DNA of 64,000 bases from Psychroserpens sp. NJDZ02 (GCF_004843725.1 NZ_CP039451.1:1300501-1364500), one strand, 5' to 3'. Shown: positions 54,150 to 63,208, counted from the stretch's first letter. A program made the numbers and translations. The notes: a model not told the origin generated them from the letters alone.

Positions 54150-54601
54150 TGCCTTTAAAAAAAAGGATAGTAAAAAAAATAACACCATTTACCTATATGC
54201 TTATTTTAATAACTGCTCTGGGCAACGCTCAGGTAAACATTGACAAACCAAAAATGAAAATTATAGATTACAAATACGGTGCTATTATTGAATTAACACC
54301 AAATAATCCTATCTCCATTAATGATTCTTTAACCCTTGAATTAACTTATTTTACACATAAAAGACCATATATTGGCGGTCCAACAAAAGCTACAGCAACA
54401 GTAATAGCATCTACAAACACGAAGTCCAAAGAATTAAACCTGTCTATTTATGGTGTAGAAGGCAAATCGCAATCTGAAGATGGTTATACCGAAACCAACC
54501 GCTATAGCTCTGACTATTGGATGGACTATCATTTTCAATTAAAAACATTCAATTACGACAAGGCTATTGACATTATAATTCTTAAAAAACAAAACGAATA
54601 A
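54149..54601 (+). CDS. Small secreted protein, last gene of the operon
   Basis: The 150-residue product begins with a basic N-terminus and a hydrophobic segment (YMLILITALGNAQVN), consistent with a signal peptide. The mature part is beta-rich (NDSLTLELTYFTHKRPYIGG, KELNLSIYGVEGKSQSEDG). Its start codon overlaps the last base of the upstream gene. The family is not recognised. Confidence 0.58.
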   Translation: MPLKKRIVKKITPFTYMLILITALGNAQVNIDKPKMKIIDYKYGAIIELTPNNPISINDSLTLELTYFTHKRPYIGGPTKATATVIASTNTKSKELNLSIYGVEGKSQSEDGYTETNRYSSDYWMDYHFQLKTFNYDKAIDIIILKKQNE

Positions 54602-54646
54602 CCTCAACAGCACTCCAACCTACCGAATACAAAACCAATAACACAC

Positions 54647-54675
54647 AAAAAAAGCACGTCTAAAACGCGCTTTTC
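54647..54675. terminator. Imperfect hairpin terminator between convergent genes
   Basis: AAAAGCACG and CGCGCTTTT pair with one mismatch around TCTAAAA, flanked by A on the left and T on the right. It separates the plus-strand operon ending at 54601 from the minus-strand aspartokinase gene. Confidence 0.6.
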
Positions 54676-54682
54676 TTAAACT

Positions 54683-56011
54683 TTAAACTAACACACTACC
54701 ACTCTCAAATACATAGCGTTGTAACTTCTGCAACGTTTCTACTTTATCGCTTGTGTTTATTAATAACGAGATGTTATTATTACTACCACCATAAGAAATC
54801 ATACGGACGCTGACATCTTGTAAAATCTGAAATAAATTTGGTGTATCGGCATGAAAAATTATAGCATGCCCCACCAAACAAACAATACTCATATAATCAT
54901 CCACCTCTACCACTGCAAACTTATTAAGCTCGTCAACAATAGCGTCTAGATGTGTGGTATCATCAATGGTTAACGACACCGCAATCTCTGATGTTGTAAT
55001 CATGTCTATAGCGGTTTCGTAACGTTCAAAAATCTCAAAGACTTTCTTTAAAAACCCATGCGCTAATAACATTCTAACCGACTTAATCTTTATTGCCGTA
55101 ATCCCATCTTTAGCCGCAATAGCTTTAATCCCTTCGCCATGTACTTGATTGGTAATCAAAGTGCCATGTGCTTCTGGTGCCATGGTGTTTTTTAAGCGCA
55201 CCGGAATATCAAAAGCGCTAACAGGCATCACTGTTTGTGGATGCAATATTTTGGCTCCAAAATAAGCCAACTCTGCAGACTCGTCAAAAGACAAATTAGA
55301 AATCGCTTTGGTATGCTCTACAAATCTAGGATCGTTATTATGAAACCCATCAATATCTGTCCAAATCTGTACTTCGTCGGCTTTTAAAACCGCCCCAATA
55401 ATCGTAGCCGTATAATCACTTCCGCCGCGTTGCAAATTAGCGATATTCCCCTCGGCGTCTCGACTAATAAAACCTTGTGTGATATAAATCTCTGAATCTC
55501 GCGTTTCTGCTATAATTCGGTTTAAATTCTGCTGAATATAAAAGTTATCAGGTTCGTTTGTTTTATCAATTCGCATAAACTCTAACGCCGGTAATAACGA
55601 CGCGCTCACCCCTTCTTGTTCTAAATAATGACTAAAGATAAACGTGGACAATAATTCGCCTTGAGCGACAATCTGATTATACAATAACACGTCGTATGAC
55701 TTATTAACCAACACCTCTAATGTATTAAACACATCATTAACATACACAAAAACGGTTTTGTACAGTTCTTGGTTGGTAATAAATGCTTTTATAGTCTTGT
55801 TATAGGTATTTCTAAGGGCATCGATAACAATTAAAGCATCTTCTGGATGTCCGCTTTTAATATACTCCGAAATTTTGACCAATGCATTAGTTGTGCCCGA
55901 CATTGCTGACAATACCACTACTTTTTTCTGTCCATCAGTAATGATGTTTTTTACATTAATCATGTTTTCTATTGATCCAACAGACGTCCCTCCAAATTTT
56001 AATACCAACAT
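54683..56011 (-). CDS. Aspartate kinase (monofunctional)
   Basis: The 442-residue enzyme phosphorylates aspartate, the first step of the lysine, threonine and methionine pathways. KFGGTSVGS at residues 5-13 is the nucleotide-binding motif; GGSDYTATIIGAVLKADEVQ and WTDIDGFHNNDPR follow in order as in aspartokinases. The C-terminal 140 residues (from about 300) form the two ACT regulatory domains. It is not fused to homoserine dehydrogenase. Feedback control is expected through the ACT domains. A gene encoding another ACT-like protein is divergent from it with 103 bases between starts. Confidence 0.92.
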   Translation of the reverse strand: MLVLKFGGTSVGSIENMINVKNIITDGQKKVVVLSAMSGTTNALVKISEYIKSGHPEDALIVIDALRNTYNKTIKAFITNQELYKTVFVYVNDVFNTLEVLVNKSYDVLLYNQIVAQGELLSTFIFSHYLEQEGVSASLLPALEFMRIDKTNEPDNFYIQQNLNRIIAETRDSEIYITQGFISRDAEGNIANLQRGGSDYTATIIGAVLKADEVQIWTDIDGFHNNDPRFVEHTKAISNLSFDESAELAYFGAKILHPQTVMPVSAFDIPVRLKNTMAPEAHGTLITNQVHGEGIKAIAAKDGITAIKIKSVRMLLAHGFLKKVFEIFERYETAIDMITTSEIAVSLTIDDTTHLDAIVDELNKFAVVEVDDYMSIVCLVGHAIIFHADTPNLFQILQDVSVRMISYGGSNNNISLLINTSDKVETLQKLQRYVFESGSVLV

Positions 56012-56114
56012 ATTATTTCAATTTTATAAAACGAAATTAGTTAGCAATGGTCTGACTACCATAAAATTGAAAAAATTAGACTATTTTTACACAAATTGTT
56101 AAATAGTTAACAGA

Positions 56115-56771
56115 ATGAAAACGATTGCCGCTTGTGTTGAAGACATATTAATGACACAACCCTTCTTGGAAGAAGCCTTATCTAGGAGTATTATTAACTA
56201 TTCTGCTTTAGCGGAAGAATTAAATGCACCCATAAGCACCATGTTACGTAAACCCGTTAAATCTGGCGCAATTATGATGGCTTTACGCCGATACAATACA
56301 CCAAACACGTTGCGACACTCCTTAAAACTAAAAAGCACGCTACAAAAACTGGGAGACATTACCGTCCGCTCTAACTTAAGTGATTTTACGTTTCAAAACT
56401 CAGAAACCTTAATACAGAGTCATACTAAGGTTTTAGAACAAGTTGAAACAAATAAAGATATTTTTTACGCGTTTACAAGAGGGATTTATGAGAGTAACAT
56501 CATAATATCTAGCTCAGAAAAAAAGGTGGTTTTAAAATGTTTTGCTACTGAAAATCAAATTGGTCTGCAGGAAGGTTTATCTGCCATAAGCGTACGCTTA
56601 CCACAAGACAACTCTAAAATATCAGGATTATACTATCAGATATTTAAACGCTTGGCTTGGGAAAATATTCCAATTTATGAAGTGGTATCAACCACCAACG
56701 AGTTTACCATCTTAGTAGAAGACCATGTGGTTGATAAAGCGTTTTCTGTAATTAAAAACCTAAAAAACTAA
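56115..56771 (+). CDS. ACT-like domain protein divergent from aspartokinase
   Basis: This 218-residue protein has an N-terminal segment that could be a winged-helix or similar (IINYSALAEELNAPISTMLR, about 28-47) and a C-terminal part that resembles an ACT domain: YQIFKRLAWENIPIYEVVST and TNEFTILVEDHVVDKAFSVI. The ACT-like end resembles the second ACT of aspartokinases (AENINIRMISTSE..I.V.V). The gene shares the 56012-56114 region with the aspartokinase gene, so a role as amino-acid-sensing regulator is plausible. The start codon overlaps no other gene; the end overlaps the next minus-strand gene by 4 bases. Confidence 0.6.
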   Translation: MKTIAACVEDILMTQPFLEEALSRSIINYSALAEELNAPISTMLRKPVKSGAIMMALRRYNTPNTLRHSLKLKSTLQKLGDITVRSNLSDFTFQNSETLIQSHTKVLEQVETNKDIFYAFTRGIYESNIIISSSEKKVVLKCFATENQIGLQEGLSAISVRLPQDNSKISGLYYQIFKRLAWENIPIYEVVSTTNEFTILVEDHVVDKAFSVIKNLKN

Positions 56772-57118
56772 GGGGTCACGATAGTTAATTCTCCTGACTC
56801 TAAAGCCTTTTCATAATTAGCCTCAGCAGACGACTGTAAGCCGAAAAATTTTGTATCATCCTTCTTTTTAATAATCACATAGGTCACGTTATCTTTATTG
56901 ACAATTTCCTCAACTATAATTACGTTACCAATAACAGGGTTATAACTTGCTAGTTTACCGCGTTTGACTAATATATTTAATCTTGGAAAACTGATATGAT
57001 TATACGATTCTCCTGATGGTGCTTCCACGATTAACTCATCACCAACCGTTGGCTCATTTTGAGCAAAAGTGACCACACAAATACAAATAAATGACAGTGT
57101 TAATACTAATTTCTTCAT
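56768..57118 (-). CDS. Small secreted protein conserved in Flavobacteriaceae
   Basis: The 116-residue protein has a signal peptide (CVVTFAQNE) and a mature part of about 96 residues with strands SYNHISFPRLNILVKRGKL and IIKKKDDTKFFGL, ending in YEKALESGELTIV. I recall this pattern as a family often labelled dihydroorotase in flavobacterial annotations, which is not supported by the sequence: the metal-binding motifs of dihydroorotase are absent. Its function is unknown. Confidence 0.68.
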   Translation of the reverse strand: MKKLVLTLSFICICVVTFAQNEPTVGDELIVEAPSGESYNHISFPRLNILVKRGKLASYNPVIGNVIIVEEIVNKDNVTYVIIKKKDDTKFFGLQSSAEANYEKALESGELTIVTP

Positions 57119-57168
57119 GATCTCAATTTTAAGTTATTACACAAATTTAAGAACTAAAATTTACAATA

Positions 57169-58455
57169 TCAAGCCTTTTGTAAAATCAAATTAGCCCCAA
57201 TAAATCCAATAATGGCAGGTAACACCCAACCTAAACTGTGTTTTGCAAACGGGATTATCGCAATTACTTTTGTTAAACCTTCTGAAGGACTTAAAAACCC
57301 CAATACATCAGGAATACTAAACACAAACGTTAATAAAACTACCACTCTAAACACTAGACTAGACGCATATTTGTTTGGTATCGCATTTAATAAAATAAGC
57401 ACAATAGTTATTGGATAAATAAACAATAACACTGGTAACGCCACAACTATAATAGTATTAAAATCTAATTGTCCAACCACAACTCCAAAGACACTGGCCA
57501 CAACTGCTGTAATAACGTAAACCGTTTGCGAGTCATTGATTAGTCCTTTAAAATAATCTGCGGTACCAGTAACAATACCGACTGCTGTAGTAAAACATGC
57601 CAATGCAATTAGCACACTTAATACGGCATACCCAAAACTCCCCAAAGCCTTAACACTAATTCCTGTTAATAAATTAGCCCGTTGCATATCGCTATTTAAG
57701 GTACTATTGATATCAATTTCTCCTCCGTATGAGGCTCCAACAGCAATTAAACCTGCATATATAATAAACAATCCTAGGCCTGCAATAAGCCCAGATTTTT
57801 TAATTAAATCCTTTTTAGCCTCAAAAGAAGCATCTGTTTTTAAATTAATAGAGATAATAATAACCGCACCAACCACCACTGCAGCAATGGCATCAAAGGT
57901 TTGATATCCCTCTAAAATCCCACTAACAATTGGTGTATCCATCGTCGTCGGATTAGTGATCATTTGTGTCGAATATAATCCGATCCCAATAACCAATAAT
58001 AAAATAATAACAATAAATGGCGTCAGATATTTACCTATTATATTTAATATTTTAGAGCGGTTTAAAGCAAAAATTAACACTAAAATAAAGTAGATACTAC
58101 TGGTTAATAATGGCGAGGTCCCAAAGTTAGGGTGTATGGCAATCTCATGCGTTGCCGATGCCGTACGCGGCGACGGAATAGCAACCGCTATTAAATAAAT
58201 TAGTATACAGTAAATAAAACTAAACGTTGGTGATACTTTTTTACCAAAGTCATACAAAGTCCCTTGTAATTTGGCATGTGCATAAATACCAATAATTGGT
58301 ATCGCTACCGCTGTAATGATAAAGCCAAGGGTTACCCAAAACCAATTTTCGCCAGCATTATAACCTAATAATGGTGGTAATAATAAATTTCCTGCTCCAA
58401 AAAACAGCGAAAACAAAGCGAAGCTTGTTATTAGAAGGTCTTTTGTTTTATTCAA
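57169..58455 (-). CDS. brnQ: Branched-chain amino acid transport carrier BrnQ
   Basis: The 428-residue protein has about 12 membrane helices and the typical N-terminus of the LIVCS family: FALFSLFFGAGNLLLPPLLGYNAG, then helices including SFIYCILIYLIAVAIPSPRTASATHEI. These sodium-coupled carriers import leucine, isoleucine and valine. The gene begins two bases before the stop codon of the upstream serine hydrolase gene (58458-60005), so they are co-transcribed. Confidence 0.93.
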   Translation of the reverse strand: MNKTKDLLITSFALFSLFFGAGNLLLPPLLGYNAGENWFWVTLGFIITAVAIPIIGIYAHAKLQGTLYDFGKKVSPTFSFIYCILIYLIAVAIPSPRTASATHEIAIHPNFGTSPLLTSSIYFILVLIFALNRSKILNIIGKYLTPFIVIILLLVIGIGLYSTQMITNPTTMDTPIVSGILEGYQTFDAIAAVVVGAVIIISINLKTDASFEAKKDLIKKSGLIAGLGLFIIYAGLIAVGASYGGEIDINSTLNSDMQRANLLTGISVKALGSFGYAVLSVLIALACFTTAVGIVTGTADYFKGLINDSQTVYVITAVVASVFGVVVGQLDFNTIIVVALPVLLFIYPITIVLILLNAIPNKYASSLVFRVVVLLTFVFSIPDVLGFLSPSEGLTKVIAIIPFAKHSLGWVLPAIIGFIGANLILQKA

Positions 58456-58457
58456 AA

Positions 58458-60005
58458 TTAGTCTTGTTTAATTAATTTTAAGTCTTCAAAATCAAAGCTA
58501 AAATCCGTAACCGGCGCAATAGGCTTTAAAGTCGCGCTAACGGCTTGTCCTTTTTCATTAAACACAAATTGCACAAAACAATCTGCATCATAACTTCTGT
58601 TATCCCATTTAACAATAAAAGTCGTTGCGTTGTAAGGCAGTAGGCTTCCTTTTAACGTTTGAGATTTTTCTGAAGCCAGTCTCAATTCCTTTCCGCTTTG
58701 CGTAATATTAACCTTTCCAAACCAAACATCCTTATAGGCTCCAACAATAGTATTCGCTTTTGCAATAGTCTTACTCTTCTTCATTTTAGCCACTTGCCCA
58801 AAAACAGCTGTTTTCAAACTGTCATTATACTGGTACCATTCTTTATTACTTGTCCCTAATTTCTCTAACCAATTACGATCGTCGTAACCTAAATAGCTAT
58901 CTTTAATAGTATTGGTAATGGTATTAAATGCAGACCCATTCATTTGATTAGTCAACACGACTATGGCTAAATCCAAATCCGGAATCATAGTAAACTGTGT
59001 TACCGTACCTAATAACCCTCCAGTATGATACACTTGTTTATGCCCCCCTTTAACGTCCGTCAAAAACCAACCTAAACCATAGCCTTTAAAATTAGAATCA
59101 TAACTATCGTTTTTTCTCACTTTAAGAGGCGTTTGTAGTTGCCATAACTCATGAAACTGTGCTTCTGATAATAAACGTTCGCCTTTAATAGTCACAGCAT
59201 CATTCATTAAAAACTGAGCCCAAACTAACATATCATCCACATTACTCATAATTCCTCCTGCTGGATTAGCTGTTGGACTCCAATCGTGTGGTATTTGTAC
59301 TAGCTTACCATCTGCAAGCGTATGTGCTTCAATAATATTAGACCTATCAGTCACACGATTATAAGACGCCACACTGTTAGTCATCCCAACAGGTGCCATG
59401 ATTTTAGTTTCAATAAAAGCTTCCCAAGACAATCCGCTCACCCGTTTTAAAACTTCACCTGCAATAATAAACATGTTGTTATTATAGGCAAACTGACTTC
59501 TAAAAGAACTTTCTGCTTCTAAGTGTCCTACATTATTGATAACATCCGCTACTTTAAAATCTGCTTCTGGAAAAAACATTAAATCTCCTGCACCTAAGCC
59601 CATTCCGCTACGATGTGTAACTAAATCTCTAACTGTAAACTGTTCTGTCACCCAAGCATCCTTTAATTTAAACTCCGGAATATGTTGTCTTACTTTGTCA
59701 TCCCAATTTAATTTACCAGCATCTACCATCATGGCCAATGCAAAACACGTAAACCCTTTACTATTAGAGGCAATACCTACTAAAGTACTATTATCCATCT
59801 CCTTTTTATTGGATAATGCACGTACACCATGACCTTTAGCATAAACTACATGGCCATCCTTAATAACCCCTACTGAAATCCCAGGCACCTCAAATGTTTT
59901 TAAAGTGTTTTCTATAAGTTGATCTAGTTTTGCATCATCGACTTGTGCGGATAATGTCACACAACTAAAACAAGCAATAGTATAAAGGATAGATTTTAAT
60001 TTCAT
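58458..60005 (-). CDS. Serine hydrolase of the class C beta-lactamase fold with DUF3471-like tail
   Basis: The 515-residue protein has a signal peptide (SCVTLSAQVDD). The active site is S80-N-S-K83 in GIASNSKGF, followed by Y174-N-N (SQFAYNNNMF) and the third motif YHTGG (VYHTGGLLGT). The C-terminal 110 residues, with IVGAYKDVWFGKVNI, look like DUF3471. Such periplasmic enzymes act as esterases, D-aminopeptidases or beta-lactamases. It is the first gene of an operon with brnQ and has a good promoter at 60034-60062. Confidence 0.92.
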   Translation of the reverse strand: MKLKSILYTIACFSCVTLSAQVDDAKLDQLIENTLKTFEVPGISVGVIKDGHVVYAKGHGVRALSNKKEMDNSTLVGIASNSKGFTCFALAMMVDAGKLNWDDKVRQHIPEFKLKDAWVTEQFTVRDLVTHRSGMGLGAGDLMFFPEADFKVADVINNVGHLEAESSFRSQFAYNNNMFIIAGEVLKRVSGLSWEAFIETKIMAPVGMTNSVASYNRVTDRSNIIEAHTLADGKLVQIPHDWSPTANPAGGIMSNVDDMLVWAQFLMNDAVTIKGERLLSEAQFHELWQLQTPLKVRKNDSYDSNFKGYGLGWFLTDVKGGHKQVYHTGGLLGTVTQFTMIPDLDLAIVVLTNQMNGSAFNTITNTIKDSYLGYDDRNWLEKLGTSNKEWYQYNDSLKTAVFGQVAKMKKSKTIAKANTIVGAYKDVWFGKVNITQSGKELRLASEKSQTLKGSLLPYNATTFIVKWDNRSYDADCFVQFVFNEKGQAVSATLKPIAPVTDFSFDFEDLKLIKQD

Positions 60006-60033
60006 AATTTTAATAAGTTACAATATAGGTTCT

Positions 60034-60062
60034 CAAATATAGTAAATAGTTAAACAAAACAA
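60034..60062 (-). promoter_or_regulatory. Promoter TTG-N18-TATATTTG for the serine hydrolase/brnQ operon
   Basis: On the minus strand TTG (60062-60060) and TATATTTG (60041-60034) match the Bacteroidota -33/-7 consensus with suitable spacing. The leader to ATG 60005 is about 20 bases. Confidence 0.65.
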
Positions 60063-60085
60063 CTTACTAAAAACAGCACAAATCC

Positions 60086-60093
60086 TATCTTTG
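60086..60093 (+). promoter_or_regulatory. TATCTTTG -7 box of the alpha/beta hydrolase gene
   Basis: An exact TAnnTTTG octamer ends only 7 bases before ATG 60100, so the transcript would be leaderless or nearly so. It also argues against the TTG at 60091 being a start codon. Confidence 0.6.
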
Positions 60094-60099
60094 CAAACT

Positions 60100-60873
60100 A
60101 TGAATTTAACCTACAAAGGCATTTCCATTGCCTACACCATTTCTGGACAAGGCAAAACCGTTACATTGTTACACGGATTTTTAGAAAACAGTACGATGTG
60201 GACCGATACTGTTGCGTTGCTAGAAAAAACACATCAAGTCATAACCATTGATTTATTAGGTCATGGTTTAACGGATTGTTTGGGTTATGTTCATACCATG
60301 CAAGACTTAGCAGAGGCTGTAAATGCCGTCCTTGTTAATTTAAATATTGCTAAAACAACGCTAATTGGGCATTCCCTTGGTGGTTATGTTGCTTTGGCTT
60401 TCGCCGAAAAAAAGCCAGACGCCCTAGAAGGGTTGTGTTTAATGAACTCGACACCTTTTGCAGATAGTAAAGAACGTATCGCACTACGAGATCGAGCGAT
60501 AAGAGTTGCCAAAACCAATTACAGTAATCTAGTAAGCATGTCTATCAGCAACTTATTTTACGAAGACAACAGACTACGTTTTGAAAAAGAGATTGAGCAG
60601 ATTAAAACCGAAGCATTAAAAACACCGCTTCAAGGTTATGTTGCCACACAAGAAGGTATGAAATTAAGAGCAGATAGCACTTTGATTTTAAAAAACTTAA
60701 CCTGTAAAAAATTAATTATTGCAGGTAAAAACGATCCTATTTTGTCCAAAACAGACTTACAACACTTAGAAAAATTAAAAGACGTAACTATCAACGTTTT
60801 AGAGGGTGGACACATGTCTCATATAGAAAATAAAGAAGAATTCCTACAAAATATAATGCACTTCGTCGAATAA
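60100..60873 (+). CDS. Alpha/beta hydrolase (MenH-like)
   Basis: The 257-residue product has the oxyanion-region motif LLHGFLENSTMW (about residues 23-34), the nucleophile elbow GHSLGG (Ser92), an Asp in IIAGKNDPILS and a His in EGGHMSHIE, completing the triad. Length and pattern fit MenH-like hydrolases or small esterases. ATG 60100 is chosen because a promoter box overlaps the in-frame TTG at 60091. It is divergent from the serine hydrolase/brnQ operon. Confidence 0.87.
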   Translation: MNLTYKGISIAYTISGQGKTVTLLHGFLENSTMWTDTVALLEKTHQVITIDLLGHGLTDCLGYVHTMQDLAEAVNAVLVNLNIAKTTLIGHSLGGYVALAFAEKKPDALEGLCLMNSTPFADSKERIALRDRAIRVAKTNYSNLVSMSISNLFYEDNRLRFEKEIEQIKTEALKTPLQGYVATQEGMKLRADSTLILKNLTCKKLIIAGKNDPILSKTDLQHLEKLKDVTINVLEGGHMSHIENKEEFLQNIMHFVE

Positions 60874-60982
60874 ACGGGGCTTTTGACGACTTGTTACGGT
60901 TTTTTTTTTACATTCGGCTTTCGCTATATATCAGATTTTAAACAACATAACCATATGTATGAAATCTAACACATAACTAGTC

Positions 60983-61261
60983 ATGAATAAAGTACAGCAA
61001 AAACCGTCCAGAAAAGGAAAATTATATTGTTCCATTTTCGGCCACAAATTTTCCGTTAGCAAACAAATAACGCATCACGTTTACGAGTACCAATGTAGCC
61101 ATTGTAAAAAAGAAATGACCACAAACAGTAATGGCGCCTTAACAGATTTAACGCCTAAGTACAGAGAAATTAACTCTGTATTAAAAAAGATTCATCAAAA
61201 TAAACAAACCCGTTATGCTAATCAGGAATTAAACAAGCCACTGTTAAAAATGACCTCTTAG
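60983..61261 (+). CDS. Small zinc-ribbon protein
   Basis: The 92-residue protein has four potential zinc ligands: Cys16 and His21 (YCSIFGHKF) and Cys38/Cys41 (YQCSHCKKEM). DUF1660-like prophage proteins share the CxxxGH..F pattern. The basic tail (LKKIHQNKQTRYANQ) may contact nucleic acid. The stop codon overlaps the convergent thiL gene by 4 bases. Confidence 0.65.
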   Translation: MNKVQQKPSRKGKLYCSIFGHKFSVSKQITHHVYEYQCSHCKKEMTTNSNGALTDLTPKYREINSVLKKIHQNKQTRYANQELNKPLLKMTS

Positions 61262-62307
61262 TCTTTATTAAAACTATTCCATCCTTGCGCAGTAAGTTGT
61301 ATCTTTTGATCACCTCTAGTGACTAAGTGTGCACCAGAAGCTTCATCTGTAATAAAACCAATAACCGTTAAATTAGGGTTAGCCTTTATTTTAGGAAAAT
61401 CGTCTTGAGATATAGTCATTAATAACTCATAATCTTCACCACCACTTAAAGCGATAGTAGTACTGTCCATTTTAAACTCCTCACTAGTAGAAATAACCTG
61501 AGGATCCAAGGGTAATTTGTCTTCATACAAATCACAACCCACTTTACTTTCTTTACATAAATGTAAAATCTCTGAAGATAAGCCATCACTAATATCAATC
61601 ATAGACGTCGGCTTAACCTCTAAATCTTGTAATAATTTAACAATATCTTTTCTAGCTTCAGGCTTTAATTGACGTTCAATAATATAAGTATAAGCATCTA
61701 GATCTGGTTGGCTATTTGGATTCACTTTAAAGACTTCTTTTTCACGTTCTAAAACTTGCAATCCTAAATAAGCCCCTCCTAAATCTCCAGTAACCACTAA
61801 CAAGTCGTTAGGTTTAGCGCCACTTCTATAAACCTCATCTCCTGATTTAACTTGACCAATAGCCGTTACAGAAATAATTAAGCCCGAGGTTGAAGAGGTT
61901 GTATCTCCTCCGACTAAATCTACATTATAAAGTTCGCAAGCCGTTTGTATCCCAGCATACAACTCTTCAATAGCTTCCAAAGGAAACCGATTAGACACAG
62001 CAATAGACACTGTTACCTGTGTTGCTTCCGCATTCATGGCGTACACATCAGACAAATTAACAATTACTGCTTTATAACCCAAATGCTTTAATGGCATGTA
62101 GGCCAAATCAAAATGTACACCTTCTACTAAAAAGTCAGTACTAACAACCACTCTATTCTCTCCAAATTCTAAAACAGCAGCATCATCACCCATAGCTTTA
62201 ATGGTAGATTGTTGTGTTATCTTAAAGTTTTTTGCTAAATGATCTATTAACCCAAATTCTCCTAATTGGCTTAAGTCTGTACGTTGTTGATTTTTGTCTT
62301 CTATCAT
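61258..62307 (-). CDS. thiL: Thiamine-monophosphate kinase
   Basis: The 349-residue enzyme makes thiamine diphosphate from thiamine phosphate. LGEFGLIDHLAKNF, then MGDDAAVLEF (the metal/phosphate DDAAV motif), STDFLVEGVHFDLAYMPLKH, VNLSDVYAMNAEATQ and VGGDTTSST appear in family order. Length is normal. It is transcribed alone from a short leader (box at 62312-62319) and overlaps a convergent zinc-ribbon gene by 4 bases. Confidence 0.94.
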   Translation of the reverse strand: MIEDKNQQRTDLSQLGEFGLIDHLAKNFKITQQSTIKAMGDDAAVLEFGENRVVVSTDFLVEGVHFDLAYMPLKHLGYKAVIVNLSDVYAMNAEATQVTVSIAVSNRFPLEAIEELYAGIQTACELYNVDLVGGDTTSSTSGLIISVTAIGQVKSGDEVYRSGAKPNDLLVVTGDLGGAYLGLQVLEREKEVFKVNPNSQPDLDAYTYIIERQLKPEARKDIVKLLQDLEVKPTSMIDISDGLSSEILHLCKESKVGCDLYEDKLPLDPQVISTSEEFKMDSTTIALSGGEDYELLMTISQDDFPKIKANPNLTVIGFITDEASGAHLVTRGDQKIQLTAQGWNSFNKD

Positions 62308-62311
62308 TCTG

Positions 62312-62319
62312 CAAAAATA
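62312..62319 (-). promoter_or_regulatory. thiL: TATTTTTG -7 box of thiL
   Basis: The minus-strand octamer fits TAnnTTTG and its G lies only 5 bases before the ATG at 62307, implying a leaderless or very short leader transcript. Confidence 0.55.
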
Positions 62320-62640
62320 CTAAGCATTATTTAATAGTCAGTCTAAAAGACTTTAAATTGTTTATTTTTCAACAAAACAATTGAGATTAGTTACAAACCC
62401 AGCCACTTAACACACCTAAAGCATGGTATGTAAGTCTTATCAGTCAGCCTATCAAGTACAATCAAGAATATCTATAGTCCATCAGTCCGTATAAAAACAC
62501 TTATCCTCTTTATATTAAATTAGTTATCAATTAATATTAATACAAACCCTATATATCGATAGATTTGAAATACTCAGTAAATAGCGCAGAGACCAATTCC
62601 CCCTATAACGACAAGGATTTCTCGATTATTTAATAAAAAA

Positions 62641-62751
62641 AAAGTCTGCAAAGGCGTCCAATTAACCGCCCAAGATAAGGCCGATTTAAAAGCCTTTTTA
62701 CTGACACTTTCTGACCCCACTTTTATTACCAATCCTGCTTTTATTCAATAA
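62641..62751 (+). pseudogene. C-terminal relic resembling di-heme cytochrome c peroxidase
   Basis: An open stretch reads KGVQLTAQDKADLKAFLLTL and SDPTFITNPAFIQ before TAA. This is the usual end of bacterial cytochrome c peroxidase/MauG-type proteins (LT..DK.DL.AFL.TL.D..F..NP). No start codon, heme motif (CxxCH) or upstream part can be recognised, so it looks like a 3' remnant. The surrounding 62340-62790 has no other gene. Confidence 0.5.
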
Positions 62752-62791
62752 TAAGAAAAACCTATAAAACCATATACTAATATAATGTTAG

Positions 62792-62827
62792 TTGCTATGG
62801 AAAAAAGCGACTGTTGTTGTATCTTTG
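62792..62827 (+). promoter_or_regulatory. Promoter of the suf operon (TTG and TATCTTTG)
   Basis: TTG at 62792-62794 and an exact TAnnTTTG (62820-62827) precede the HesB-like gene by about 30 bases. The distance between the elements is 28 bases start to start, slightly longer than ideal. Confidence 0.6.
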
Positions 62828-62859
62828 TAATCTATTTAGATAAAATCTAATTAACAGGT

Positions 62860-63189
62860 ATGATAAAAGTTTCTGATACAGCTAAAAAGAAAGTCATTGA
62901 ACTAATGACTGATGATGGCTTTAACCCAAGCATAGACTACGTTCGCGTAGGTGTAAAAAGTGGTGGTTGTTCTGGTTTGTCTTATGATTTAAAATTTGAC
63001 AAAACAAAAGAAGACGAAGACAAGGTCTTTGAAGATAATAATGTAAAAATTATTGTAGACAAAAAAAGTTTTTTATACCTAATAGGGACAACTTTAGAAT
63101 ATTCAGGTGGATTAAACGGAACCGGTTTTGTGTTTAATAATCCTAATGCCAACCGAACTTGCGGGTGTGGCGAATCATTTTCATTATAA
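62860..63189 (+). CDS. A-type Fe-S carrier (HesB/IscA/SufA family)
   Basis: The 109-residue protein belongs to the A-type carriers that pass Fe-S clusters to target proteins. The three conserved Cys are present: Cys37 in SGGCSGLSY and Cys101 and Cys103 in RTCGCGESF. GTTLEYSGGLNGTGFVFNNP is the typical segment between them. It is the first gene of the suf operon, 19 bases before sufB, with its own promoter. SufA-like is the better fit from context. Confidence 0.94.
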   Translation: MIKVSDTAKKKVIELMTDDGFNPSIDYVRVGVKSGGCSGLSYDLKFDKTKEDEDKVFEDNNVKIIVDKKSFLYLIGTTLEYSGGLNGTGFVFNNPNANRTCGCGESFSL

Positions 63190-63208
63190 TTAAACTTAAA
63201 GACAAAAT

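Noticed and set aside
56768..57118. Dihydroorotase assignment
   Set aside because: The product is a short secreted protein without metal-binding motifs; the name seems to be an inherited misannotation.
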